DNA from: Terana coerulea
Taxonomy: Eukaryota; Basidiomycota; Agaricomycetes; Polyporales; Phanerochaetaceae
Reading direction: 5' to 3'
Assembly: GCA_024811115.1 (NCBI GenBank)
Contig: JAKOGH010000042.1
Span: forward strand, 248,001-312,000
DNA length: 64,000 bases
Of the stretch, positions 1 to 10,938 are shown piece by piece. A program made the position numbers and the translations under genes. Each line of letters begins with the position of its first letter. Position 1 is the stretch's first letter. A model generated the notes under the pieces. The model saw nothing but the letters and a program-made list of their open reading frames with translations, was not told where the DNA came from and searched no databases.

Positions 1-126
1 GGGCCTCATTCTTTTACACATACTTCCACGGTCCCAATCGTTTCGAGTACAGGATTAACGGGTGGCTATAACAAGTACACAGGGCTTTAGCCTGTGCGAG
101 ACTTGGGTTGTCAATACCTGTTTACC

Positions 127-3100
127 ATGGCTCCGACTCTGCCGTCTTCGCTCAGCCCGCACGTATGCATAGTGCAGTCCCCAGACTTGCAGCAATTGTT
201 GGGAGAGGCGTCGCTGCCCCCGCTCACCCAAATACTGCAATCGTTTTCGCCTTTATCCCAAGGTATGCTCTCCTCACTCTAGCACATTGGAAACATGTCT
301 AACACGCAGATAACTAGTGACTACACGAACCACTACCCTGACCCCGGTTCCACATGCCTCCTTTCCTCTTCGCTTCTCAGAGATGGAAGAGGTTGAGGCG
401 GCAATACATGAAGACGAAGAGCAGCGCGCCGGCAGGACCTTGGACTGGATTGGCACACGGGTCTCCGCCAGGTGCGCACGGTGGGTGGAGTTCGTAGAAC
501 GAAATACGGCTGCTGGACGGGATGCAAACGTGTGGAGAACCCCATGGTGGGACGAGGTCAAGAGATGTGTAGAGGGAGAAAGCATACCTAGCAAGTACGA
601 AGGCTGGAATCATCCCTCAGGAGGTGCGTCTTGCGTGCCCTTGAAGCGAGACATATTTCTAACGTATATATCTGCCAATAGTAATATATGCCGTCTCCAC
701 GCTCGCCGCAAATCCTCTACAAGCTCTGCAAGATATGGTGTCACAACCACCGGACCTCCCGGTGTGGGTGGACAAGACATATCTACGTTGTTTCCTCATT
801 GTACACCCTTCCAATTCTCCTATGTCGGACCAAATGTACGTATTTCGTTTCCGGGTTGCATTTAATCTCTTACCGCCCATATAGAGCGGAATCTCTATTC
901 AATGCGGTGAAGAAGCAACACGGCCTGCATAGCTACCTACTCCAAGTCACACTCTCCCATACGCCACTCCCAAAACCTGTTTCCCGTTCCGTTACCCATA
1001 CCGCACTTACCGCCTCTGTCAACTATGGAGAGCTCACCCATGCCACCGTCTTTGACACCAGGCGGTCTATCCGCATCCTCTGCACAGTTCTCTAGAGTCT
1101 CTAGCCCCCAGCCCCTCGCTCGCCAGATCCCGCCAGTATGGCAGGCGACAATCCCCAAATACCAGCGGGTGGTCCTGGGACGCTGCTATTATCCGAGGGC
1201 GACATCCAGGCTATCGGACGGTTCGTCCGGGAATTTGTGGTCATGAGCTTGGTTCCCTGGATGGAGAAATGCGTTGTCGAGTGGAACGAATCAGTGCGTA
1301 TGCGCTAATGCTATTTTATTCCGCATGGCATCTGATACCAGCAGGACAGTATTCATCTTCCAGGCGACTACCTTCCCGTCTGTTTTCATCGACCCGTCGT
1401 CTGTTTGGGTCGGGAGCTGCAGCATCGACTGCCCCAGCTACCCCGTCGCACGGAAGCAGCGCCTCAATATCGTCTGTCCCATCTCGCTTCAGCTCTCACG
1501 CACCAAGTAGCTCTGTTACTTCACTGTCATCAGTCTCCTCTGCTAGTGGTGCGATAGAAGGGTTGGTTACACAGCAGCGCCGCCTGGCTGAGTTTGCAAC
1601 AATTCTGGGCGACTACAAGTTGGCCATCACTGTCTGGGAAACCCTGCGTAAAGATAGTAGAGGTGGCTCAGTAAGTTTGAGTGGATTACATAGAGACATC
1701 TCAGCCGCTGATAAATGATTTCAGGACGTCCTTCCCCTCCTGCTTTCACCATCTCCAGCACTGGCGCTGCATGCCTCAAATGCCATAGCAGCGTTACAGA
1801 CCATAGCCTCTGACATGCCGGCTCTTGCGCAGTTGAGGGCGCTGACCTATGCAATCCGCTGGGAAACTGGGATTGACGTGCGCGACTTCATCAGCAGCAT
1901 ACTAGATGGCGACCGATGGCTAGTATATGCGGCCGGTGCTGTGCGTCACACTTGTTTTATTTGTCACCCTTGCATTCTGATGATCCCGTTCAAGGCAGAA
2001 GAGCCACCAACAGCCCTTCTGCTCGCGCACGCTGCATTTCTGAGCCAGAAGAAGGGTGGCCGAAGGCGTGCGGCGCTATGGTATCTGTATTCAGCTGATC
2101 GTCTTGAGAAAGTCGGCGTGGTATGTACCCTCACGAATAACGGAATTCAATGCTCACAGCCATGCAGAAACCACTCGCACTATATCTCTTCCGACAATCA
2201 CATCTGCTGTATCAACAGCCTGCCGACAAGGAGCTGTCTCCTTCCTTTTGGGAAAGCGAGGACAAAAGCCCCATACACTGGAGAGGTTTCGAGTCTATCC
2301 TTCCTGGTATCGAGCACGAGCTTGGTATGACAATGATGTTTCTTTATGAAAGATATTCACTGAGTAATATCTAGGTCGCTTGTTGTACACTACAGGGGAC
2401 ACAGAAGGTGCTGTACGATACTTTCTTGGATTGCTCAAAGATTCTCCCGCTCCACGCTTTACCGCCACAAACGGTCTTGGGCTGGTCAACGGCGAAAGCT
2501 CCTCGGAAGCTCAAGCGGCGCAAACGGATAAGGTGTACCTTGAAGATTTCCGCGTTGCTCTCAAGGTGCTTCTCTTCTGAAATTAGTATCAGCTATTTCT
2601 AAATGCCTGACTACAATAATAGCATTTCAAGTCAACGGAGCAAGACCGGTTCAATTTGACTCGTCTTGAGCTCCCAGTGACGTTCTGTCAGCCGAAGGAG
2701 ACTCGCCTAAGGCTTCCTGGCGATGCCATGGACGGCGATCCGGCAAATTGGTCCCAACTCGAGGATGACTGGGCGTCGTTCTGGCGACCGAGAGGTAAGG
2801 AGCGGTTACAGTCTGGCGGGAAAGCAGCAGTGGACGGTAAGTGGTTGCACAGGTTGTCTGTCACATATTTGACACGAATAGTACAGAGTCGTTTTGGATC
2901 GACCTCGTATTGCGGAACCCTCTCAATGTTGAGGTGACCCTCTCAGGCCTCACGGCGACTGCGAAGGACGAGAATTCGGAGCAAGCTGTCACACCGGACT
3001 TCGTCGACGTGGAAGTCGTCGACGACCTAATATTGGGGGCCAGAGAAACACGCACTGTGGGCCATCCATCTGAGCCTCTCCCACATAATTGGCACTAACG

Positions 3101-5179
3101 GCACAGTACAGATACCCATATCAGTCAAGTGCAACCGTCCGGCATCACTGGTGATCACTCACGTGAAATATGAGTTCCTGGGTCTACTGGCAGTTACCGA
3201 AGACCTTGCTGTTCGCGGACGTAGACTCCATGATACTCCCCAACAACGACAGAGCAAGGTATATGCACCTGACATGCATCTGAAGGTCGAAGTGGAGGAC
3301 TCTGGATATCGACTTCAAGCAGGATTCGTAGATAGTAGGCATCTCGTACTGTGCCAAGGTGAAACGAGGCAACTGGACGTCAGAATCCACAATTCGGGAC
3401 GCAGGACCGTCGGCGAATTGTGGGTAGTCTCGGGCGCATACTCCGAACTTTGGGTGGATGTGCACGCGACGAGCGAGCAATGTGAGTACTATATATCGCA
3501 CTTATTTCGCGATGAGCTGATCACCCAGCAGCAAAACCGCCGGGGGGTACAGAGTTTTTACAATCCAGCAACAGCTTGACTCCTCCCCCGCCTTGTCAGA
3601 TTGTCCTAGACCAAATGCACTCCTCTTCCCATATAGACCCTGGCGAGCTGCTTACACTTCCACTGGTGTTGCACACTCCGCAGGCTGGCGAAGACGATTT
3701 CTGCCTTCTGCTGGTATATAGAGAGGTATGTCCCTATATGCGCTGATTAATCGATTGAGCTCAGCAGAGCTATCCAGGTCGGCGATGATACGTTCTATTC
3801 AACCCGGCTGACACGACACTATGAAGTGCAGCCGGTCTTAAATATTTCGGTATCTTCAAGAGCCGGACGTTCGCCTGAACACCTATACTCGGTCGATCTT
3901 GACATAGAGAACCACTCAACAAGTAGTATACGACTGACGGGAGTGACTAGTCTAAGTCATACGTGGGCTTGCTCTCCAATGACGGCCAATTCCAGGTGAG
4001 TCCAACCAAACATTGCACTACTTCGTCTCACACCAGCTACCTAGTGATATTATCCATCCACACCAGAACACGCATCTTGGTCTATCTATACAGCGAAATA
4101 AGGATGCGACGGACCCTGGGGAGCTATTACGTTTTGTCCGTGACCAGCTCGGCATAGTGATTCAAGGCGACGTTCCAAAGGATCTCGACCCGCCAGCTAT
4201 ACAAATCCAGTGCAGGCACTTAATACAAGTAAGCCAACCTTCCTATCAGTCCACGATGTTTGTTTGATGTGTCAAAGGGCAACGCTTTGCAGTCCGTCAA
4301 CGTCCCATCCACCTCATACTTCATCGAGCACGGGCGAAGAACGGTGACAGCCGCACGCGCACTCGCCACTCACCCCTACATCCCGCGTCGACTCCACCCC
4401 TATGTCTTTCCTCTCTTCAACCCCTCGCACGTCGATTTCCTCGTTTTCTGGGAGATCCCGTCGCAGGGCCGGCACGGGCACCTGCTCGTCTCCGGCCTGG
4501 CGCTCGGCGCGACGCACGCGCCGCTGCGGAAGGTGCTCGAGGCAGCGCAGAGCGCGAAGGCAAAGCGGAGCATGTATGCGGAGACGCAGCGCGAGCGCGT
4601 GGAGATGCTCGAGGCAATACGGACGTCGGAGTGGAACGCCGAGCTGGATCCGCTGACAGTCACTGTGCAGGGCGGTCGGCGGGTTGAGCACGACTTTTCT
4701 ACAGGGTGCGTCATAATGACTTTCCCTACCGCGCATTACTGAGAATATGCTTTACAGGCCGTGTCAGATACCCGTCGCGTTCACTTTGCGCAACGTTTCG
4801 CTCACAAATCCCATCAAGTTTACCTTGAGGCTGGCGGCCGTGCCTTTGGCCTCATCCCCTCAGTCGTGAGTCGCTTTATACCATGAGCACGATTACGTGA
4901 TGTGATAGTTTGCACCGCAGGAACCTCCTGCCACCGCAGTACACAGGCCGACTGACACACCGCGGCGAACTTGCCGCCTCGCAAGTTACATCCATCCGCG
5001 TCAAGCTAGCAGTGGACCGCCCCGGCTGCTACGCTCTGGCTTCTTGGTCCACAGATACCGAAGTCGGCGAGCTTTATACAAAGGTGCAGCCCGGCTGGCG
5101 AACGAGGCTGCAATACCAACAGCAGAGTCAGGCTGAAGACACATCATCAATTACCGTAGTAGACATATCGCATTCGTAA
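127..5179 (+). CDS. TRS85: TRAPPC8/Trs85-like subunit of the TRAPP complex
   Basis: Predicted TRAPP (transport protein particle) subunit of the Trs85/TRAPPC8 family, which directs the Rab-activating complex in secretory and autophagy membrane traffic. The start is the ATG at 127 in a good context (accATGG). Exons worked out: 127-262, 318-623, 682-835, then from 885; a later intron is 1294-1349 and another 1671-1724. Family signatures seen are the [11 protein letters not shown] segment, the [18 protein letters not shown] segment, and [20 protein letters not shown], which opens the alpha-solenoid repeat region. The C-terminal half is beta-rich and Ig-like, as in Trs85. The gene ends at TAA 5177-5179. 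The proline-rich linker between about 970 and 1140 is split over two frames: a shift near 975 and a return near 1105-1109, with in-frame TAGs at 1093 and 1102 in the main frame. An unusual intron or base errors could explain this. Family assignment comes from remembered similarity, not a search. Confidence 0.8.
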
Positions 5180-5339
5180 CCTAAGTTGTTTTACTGTGTG
5201 CTCTCTTATTTCTCAGCTTATCATAATGGATTGGAGTTCCTTGAGGAAATGGCGAAGAACGTATGAATAAAGACATGTTAAGATAAATGAGGCACGCAAG
5301 TAGAGATGTGGGTACGGATGTCGTGAACCAAAGAGAGAC

Positions 5340-6256
5340 TTAATCCTTCTTCTCCTGTTGCCGCTTCTTCTCTGCCGCAATTTGAGCGCGCTTTACGGTT
5401 GTGCTGAAGTACGTCTGGGGACGTTCGTTAGCTCCATCTTCAAACGGGGTGTGCACTCGAACTCACTCCGAGGACGAATGTCACGGCGTTGAACCAGGGC
5501 ACCCAGAGCTCGGGAGGCATGTAGTACTGTGCGATGAGCATGCTGAAAGGAGTGCTGATCATGGATATCTGGGAGGTATGTGAGTTTATGGCTTCACCGA
5601 TACCGTACGCAGGACATACCTTCATGATTTGCATGAACCCCTTCCTGACGCGCCCAACAATCTCGTCTGTCGTCTTCGCACCATTGATCACCGCCACCGA
5701 TGACAGGTAGACTATCGACCCCGCTTCAGTACCCTGCCATCATCTGTTTTCTCTCGACTCGGCACTCACCAACGGCAGTCAACGGTGAGGAGATCGCAAT
5801 GCTGGCGAGAATCTGCAGGAGCTTGCCCTTGAGGGTGCCCGTCCTGCCCGCGAAGACGCGCTGCAGCCAGCCGGTCACGTAGTGGTGCATCGGCGCGGAC
5901 ACGAACGCGCCGTACGCGGCCATCTTCAACGCCTTCGAGTCGAGCTTCACGCGCGCCGCGAGCTGCTCGTGCAGCGGCGCATCCTTCGGCACACGCTTCG
6001 CGGGCACGCCCGCGAGGTGGTTCCCGAGGATGTCCTGCACGAAGTTGAAGACGCCTGGACGCGGTGAGCGAGCAGGAAAGCATAAAGGGAGAGGGGGCGT
6101 ACCGACGGTGATGGCTTTCGTCCTGAGAGGATGTAACGCAAGCTCAGCGAGGTACGCCGCGAGCAGCGAGTTGCTCTGCCGCGTGACGGCCGGCACCGCA
6201 ACGCGCGGGGACGCCGTGGGGGTTGGGTAGACTACACGAGTCGTTGTTGCGCTCAT
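5340..6256 (-). CDS. Mpv17/PMP22-family membrane protein
   Basis: Small multi-pass protein of the Mpv17/PMP22 family, found in peroxisomal or inner mitochondrial membranes and proposed to form channels. The start is the ATG complementary to 6254-6256 (MSATTTRVVYPTP). Seen in order: a Ser/Thr-rich N-terminus, an LLAAYLAELALHPLRTKAIT segment, the family-typical loop AAYGAFVSAPMHHYVTGWLQ, then KTTDEIVGRVRKGFMQIMK, and finally PPELWVPWFNAVTFVLGVYF. The last exon is basic (AAEKKRQQEKKD) and stops at TAA 5340-5342. At least three short introns are needed. Its 3' end faces the TRAPPC8 gene across about 160 bp. Whether the product is peroxisomal or mitochondrial cannot be decided from sequence. Confidence 0.75.
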
Positions 6257-6636
6257 CGTGCTCGGTGTTGAGCTGAAGGAAAGGAACGGTGAGAGTGTTT
6301 CAGCATTGCGTCGTTATATATCACAGTTCACAGGAGTCGCACAGCTGACTGCTGATCATCCCGAGGTCCAGGGCGTGCCAGTGGGCGTCTCGGCTGAACG
6401 CAGCTCTGGCGGGAGCCGGTTACCCGACGACCTGGCACATGCACATGCGAGATGCAAACAGTCCCCGCGGGGAAGGCGCACCCGGATAGGGATCCAAGAC
6501 AGCAAAGCATGGTGAATAGCGAGAGCAAGTACGATACAAAGTCTATGGTATAGCAAGAGGTCCAGTAGGTCGGTGTCTAGGATGACGCAGTCATAGCATA
6601 GAATCGGAGGGTCATAAATTGTGAAAGTAGGAGTAT

Positions 6637-8055
6637 CTACTCGCCCTTGACCCTGTGCACACAACTCAATAAATAACTAGTCAACGTGAATGTGTAAGAA
6701 AACTCACCAAGCCTTGACATAATCGGCGAACGAGACCATGCATACAGTTTGCCAGATACCGAGACCAATACGCGGCGTGACACCACGGTAGAGGCCCTTC
6801 ATACCGTTTTCACGGTAGATGTACGACAGGGTGTTCAAGATGGTGGGCTTTGCAGGACGGCCAGGGGCAACGGCAGCCTTGGACATAGATTGCATCTAAG
6901 CTGCAGTGAGTAAAACATCCATTGACCACTGTGAATGTGAAACAAACCTCCACACGGACGACCTCAATGGGCTGGTTCCACGTCGCGAGAGCACCACCGA
7001 TCGACGAGGACAAGATCTTCTCCCCTGCACTGAGTTTATCGTTCTCGCCCTTGCCACGAAGGTTCCGTATCGTGTTCTCTGCCAAGCGAGCGAAACCCAT
7101 ACTGCACATATCAGATTAGCACTCACAAAACGCAACCACCATGTGCTGTGGGACTTACCGAGAGCCCCAGTTGGTGCATTGTCGGACAGCGACAGCGTTG
7201 ACGCCCTTGTTAATACCAGCGATACCCTCCCGACGGTAAATATCCGCGAACACGGCCCACGTGGAGGGCGGCTTGACACCAGACGCAGCCTGTTTATGAC
7301 GCGTGATCTCGGCCGTCTTCATACACGTGCAGAAACCTACGGAGCCCAGATAGTTGGATTCCAATTCACGTGTAGTTGATAAGCCACTTACCCATAGTGG
7401 CATACGCTTGCGCAATACCACCACCCATACCACCCAGCAGACCAGCGACTGCAGGGCTGATACCTGCTGTCGCAGCCCTCTCCTCAATTTCTGAAGCGGT
7501 GAACATAAGAACTGCACCCTTCGTGGATGCCTCAATCCATGCCTAGATGCGTCTACTTGAGGAGTGCGGTAGAGTCGTAGAGAGAAGTAAACATACCCAT
7601 GGAATGAGGCCTTGGTAGAAACCGGAAACACCGCCGCGACTCCACACAGTCTGAAGAGCCTGGAACATTGACTGGGACCGGTTGGCAGCCATTTGAGTCT
7701 TGAGCACTTCAAGCGGTTGTCCTAACGTGGTGACCTGCGCAGATACTGTTAGTATATGCTACGAATTGCAGCGTGTTGAGTTAACTTGCCTCCTGTATCC
7801 GGAGTTAGCGTCGGTGTTAGATACAGCGAAGACAAAGACACTTACGAACTACAGCACAAGAGACAGCGCACGAACGCGTAAGTATATGTCTCGCAGATGG
7901 TTGTACAGCATATATACCATGTTCATTATGCCGCCTGGTGAATACGGAGGTCAGTGAGATGTACGTGTCAATATCAATGAACGCGTCAGGTACGCACCAA
8001 CGGCAATGTTGGACCAGTTGACTCCCTTTTGACCGGGCTCCTTTTGGATGGCCAT
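6637..8055 (-). CDS. YHM2: Mitochondrial citrate/oxoglutarate carrier Yhm2
   Basis: Mitochondrial carrier-family protein closely resembling yeast Yhm2, an inner-membrane carrier that exchanges citrate for oxoglutarate and was first found as a mtDNA-maintenance factor. The start is taken at [17 protein letters not shown] (ATG complementary to 8053-8055); the frame stays open upstream to 8160 but that part is low-complexity. Diagnostic stretches: [18 protein letters not shown], then a [17 protein letters not shown] segment, [33 protein letters not shown] and [17 protein letters not shown]. These cover the three carrier repeats. The terminus is ambiguous: read through, the frame stops at TGA 6704-6706 after DYVKAW. 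That TGA lies inside a strong donor (gtgagt), and splicing a 55-nt intron gives DYVKAWVKGE with a stop at 6637. A purine-rich plus-strand tract at about 8077-8140 is a pyrimidine-rich leader on the coding strand. Confidence 0.9.
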
Positions 8056-9258
8056 GGCTACGTGCGGGCTGAGGGAAGGTGGTAGGAGGAAGAGAAGGGG
8101 TGACGGAAAGGGGAGGAGGAGGGGTGAAGTTGAACTGACCTGAAGCGTTGGGGTTATCACGCGCTAGCGCTTAGAACCGCCTACACGCTCGCTGGATCCC
8201 GCCCGCTGCGTCGTCCCATCCTTCTCGACTCATCCTCGAACCACATGGACTGCATTATTTTATTCTGTTGTTTTTGGCTACCACTTTGCGCTCGTCGCAG
8301 CGAACAGCGTCCCCAGCCAATTTCCTCTCGACAGGCGCAGCGGCCGCAACAGTCACTACCGTGTTTTGATCGCCTGTTTACCTCCGAGGGACTGAGGTAT
8401 CGTAGGACATAGCGGTCAGTAGTATGGACACACGACCATCCTTGCAGATCTGCAGCGACGTGGTTATCGTCGATTTGCGTTCCTTGGGTGGCCACAGAAG
8501 TGTTTAACGGCACGCAGTTACAATGGGATCGCACGCTATCGACGTCCCAAGCGGCGGGAACTCATTAATTAACGTTCGCCGCTTGCCACAGGACGCCTGA
8601 ATTGTTACATGGTTGTAAGTTTTACGTCGTCTTCCAACATTTCCAGCGCTGATACGATGATTTGTGAACAGTAGCAACAAATATGTTAGATTCTGCGCGC
8701 GAGCTCTGTCTGCGGCGCGACTCTACGAAAGCCATATTTGCTTCCGCCTAGTCCTCCGAGATCGATGCTTCCGCTTTGATTTTCCAGTGTGTTCGCAACC
8801 TCCGACTCCTGTGCTTCTGCTCACCGTCGTTCCGACCTCCTGCTCGCAGCTTTGGCTCATACCGGAAAAGAAAGATCTCCCGTTCTTCACGTCTCCACGG
8901 ATATATCAACCACTGCCGTACTTACAGGCCCTTACGTACAATGCCCCCGAGCATTGAGCGTTAACAGCCGACGTTTCAAGATCCAGTTTGGTTTGCCGAG
9001 CGCACTAAATTCCACAGCAGGGTCGCAGGCCCCCAAACACGTCAATTGGCTGTGTTTCCGCCGCCCATGTCCTGGCTAGGCACGGGGATGGAATGAGCCG
9101 TGAGATGAATTTTGAGGTAGGATAAATACCTTTCGCCCTTGCCCGCGGAAGCAACCATACTCGATCCTTTTTTGTCCCCTTTGCTCCTTCTGTTCGTGAG
9201 TTCCTGCCCCCTCTTTATCTCGCAGCTGCGCTCATATCCCTCCTTCAGTCTCGAAAAG
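8056..9258. other. Divergent intergenic region, YHM2 and F-box gene
   Basis: About 1.2 kb between two divergently transcribed genes, so it should hold both promoters. A CT-rich leader lies next to YHM2. An AT-rich gataaatacc lies at 9121-9130, about 130 bp before the F-box ATG, and could be a weak TATA-like element. I see no supported gene or RNA. Confidence 0.6.
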
Positions 9259-10489
9259 ATGGTTGCAATTCCACCCGAACTCAGTGATTACATCCTAGAC
9301 TTCCTCCATGACGAGCGCCGGGCCTTGAAGGCCTGTAGCTTGACTTGCCGTACGTGGTACCCTACTGCCCGGTACCACCTCTACAGCAAGGTAAACCTAC
9401 CGTCGCCGACGGCATGCCGGATCTACCAACAGCTCCTCCAAAGGTCTTGCCACCTCGGGCAGTTCGCGCGTCATCTCAGCATCACCAAGGCTATACCACG
9501 TCGCTCCGACGGCGCAGACGGACAAGACAGCTCCGACGACACAGATACCCTTTGGTCCTCAATTTTCTCTGCCCTGCCCAACGTGCAGCGCCTCGAGCTG
9601 TCCTTTCTCGAGACCGACCGCACGTTCCACGTAAACTTCGCGCAGAACTTCACGCGCACGACGGACCTCACGCTGCAATACTGCCGTTTCCCGCACTTCG
9701 GCGACTTCGCCGCCGTCCTGCTCGCCCTGCCGTCGCTCGAACGCCTGACACTCCGAGGGATATCGTGGGAAACCGCGCCCACCGGAGCCCCGACCACCAC
9801 CGCAGTCGCAGCCGCCTCCGAGGCGGACCTCAAGCGCCACGGTGGTCGGAGCAGGGCCAGCATCAAGGGTCTCACCCTTGGACGCGACCTGGAGCTGCAG
9901 GTGATCGTCGAGTGGCTGCTGCGAATGCACCGCTGCGAAGACCTCGAGAGCATCATAGCGTGCGCGGCGTACGAGGGCGACGCCGTGGCCCTCGGCGAAC
10001 TCATGCGCGCGTCGGCCGCGTCCCTAAAACACGTTGACATCGACTGGTACAGCTCAAGTTACCGAGGTCAGGGCCCAACAGAACATCCCTATCAGTGGCG
10101 CGCTAACTCGTTTCCGTCGCTTGACAGATGTCCGCCTCCCGTTCGAGTTCACGCTCGCGAGCTGCACGGCCCTGCAGACGCTCTCGCTGCGCTGTCCCAT
10201 CGCGATTGCACTCCACGGTGTCCTGGGTGACCGCCCTGCTAGCAGACGTCAGCCCGGTGAACCTGGAGCACTTTGCGCTCGAAATCCGGCTGCTGGGGTC
10301 GCTGTATGCACTCGACTGGGAGCGGACGGAGAAGATCCTGCTGCAGGACGGCTTCAAAAGCTCTCGACCGTCGCCGTCAAGGTCGCGGTCTGGCACACGG
10401 CGGCCGAGCGCAAGCAGGACACCGAGCCGTTCGTGCGCGCTCGGCTGCCCAATTTGAATTCGCGGGGCATGCTCCAGTTCGCTGCTTAA
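9259..10489 (+). CDS. F-box protein
   Basis: Probable substrate receptor of an SCF ubiquitin ligase. The N-terminus (MVAIPPELSDYILDFLHDE, then LKACSLTCRTWYPTARYHLY) is a classical F-box at about residues 3-45. Irregular leucine-rich segments follow, such as LPNVQRLELSF and LPSLERLTLRGISW, typical of basidiomycete F-box/LRR proteins. The start is the ATG at 9259; an in-frame ATG at 9139 would add 40 residues without conserved features. One intron (10067-10127) is clear. The second exon changes frame near 10205 and changes back at AAAA 10356-10359. With one more A at that run, the frame continues into the ending LNSRGMLQFAA at TAA 10487-10489. This large expanded fungal family gives no hint of the substrate. 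Confidence 0.75.
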
Positions 10490-10938
10490 AGCTTAATTCT
10501 TGCCTTGCTTCTTGCTGCAATTGGGTGTAGGTTATGCACACGTAATATCTTGAGACTGTTACTGCGCTTCCTTTTGTACGGTGATCTATGAGACTTTCCA
10601 AAATATATCCTGAGAGGGTAATGGAATGAGAACGAGTCTGGCACTGTATGACTATTGCGGGGTATCATTACGGTGGGAAGGACAACATAGGTACGAAACG
10701 TTGCGTAACATGAGGCAGCAGTTTGAGAAAGAGCTTGAAGGAGTCCATCCTACACTAGCGTTGGTAAAATCTGTGACTGGCTAAAAGGTAAACAACAAGG
10801 ATGGAGACCAAGAAAAGTTGTACCCCTCGCTGGAGGCTAACCGTTACTTCCAACGTGGTTTTGGAGTCCAAGTATTAAAGAGGCACGGAATCCGCAAGGC
10901 GTGCTTGAACGGGGAGGCGTAGGATGTTGCGAGGGGAT
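10490..10938. other. Convergent intergenic spacer
   Basis: About 450 bp between the 3' ends of the F-box gene and the coiled-coil gene. It should contain both 3' UTRs. I recognise no gene, RNA or repeat in it. Confidence 0.6.
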
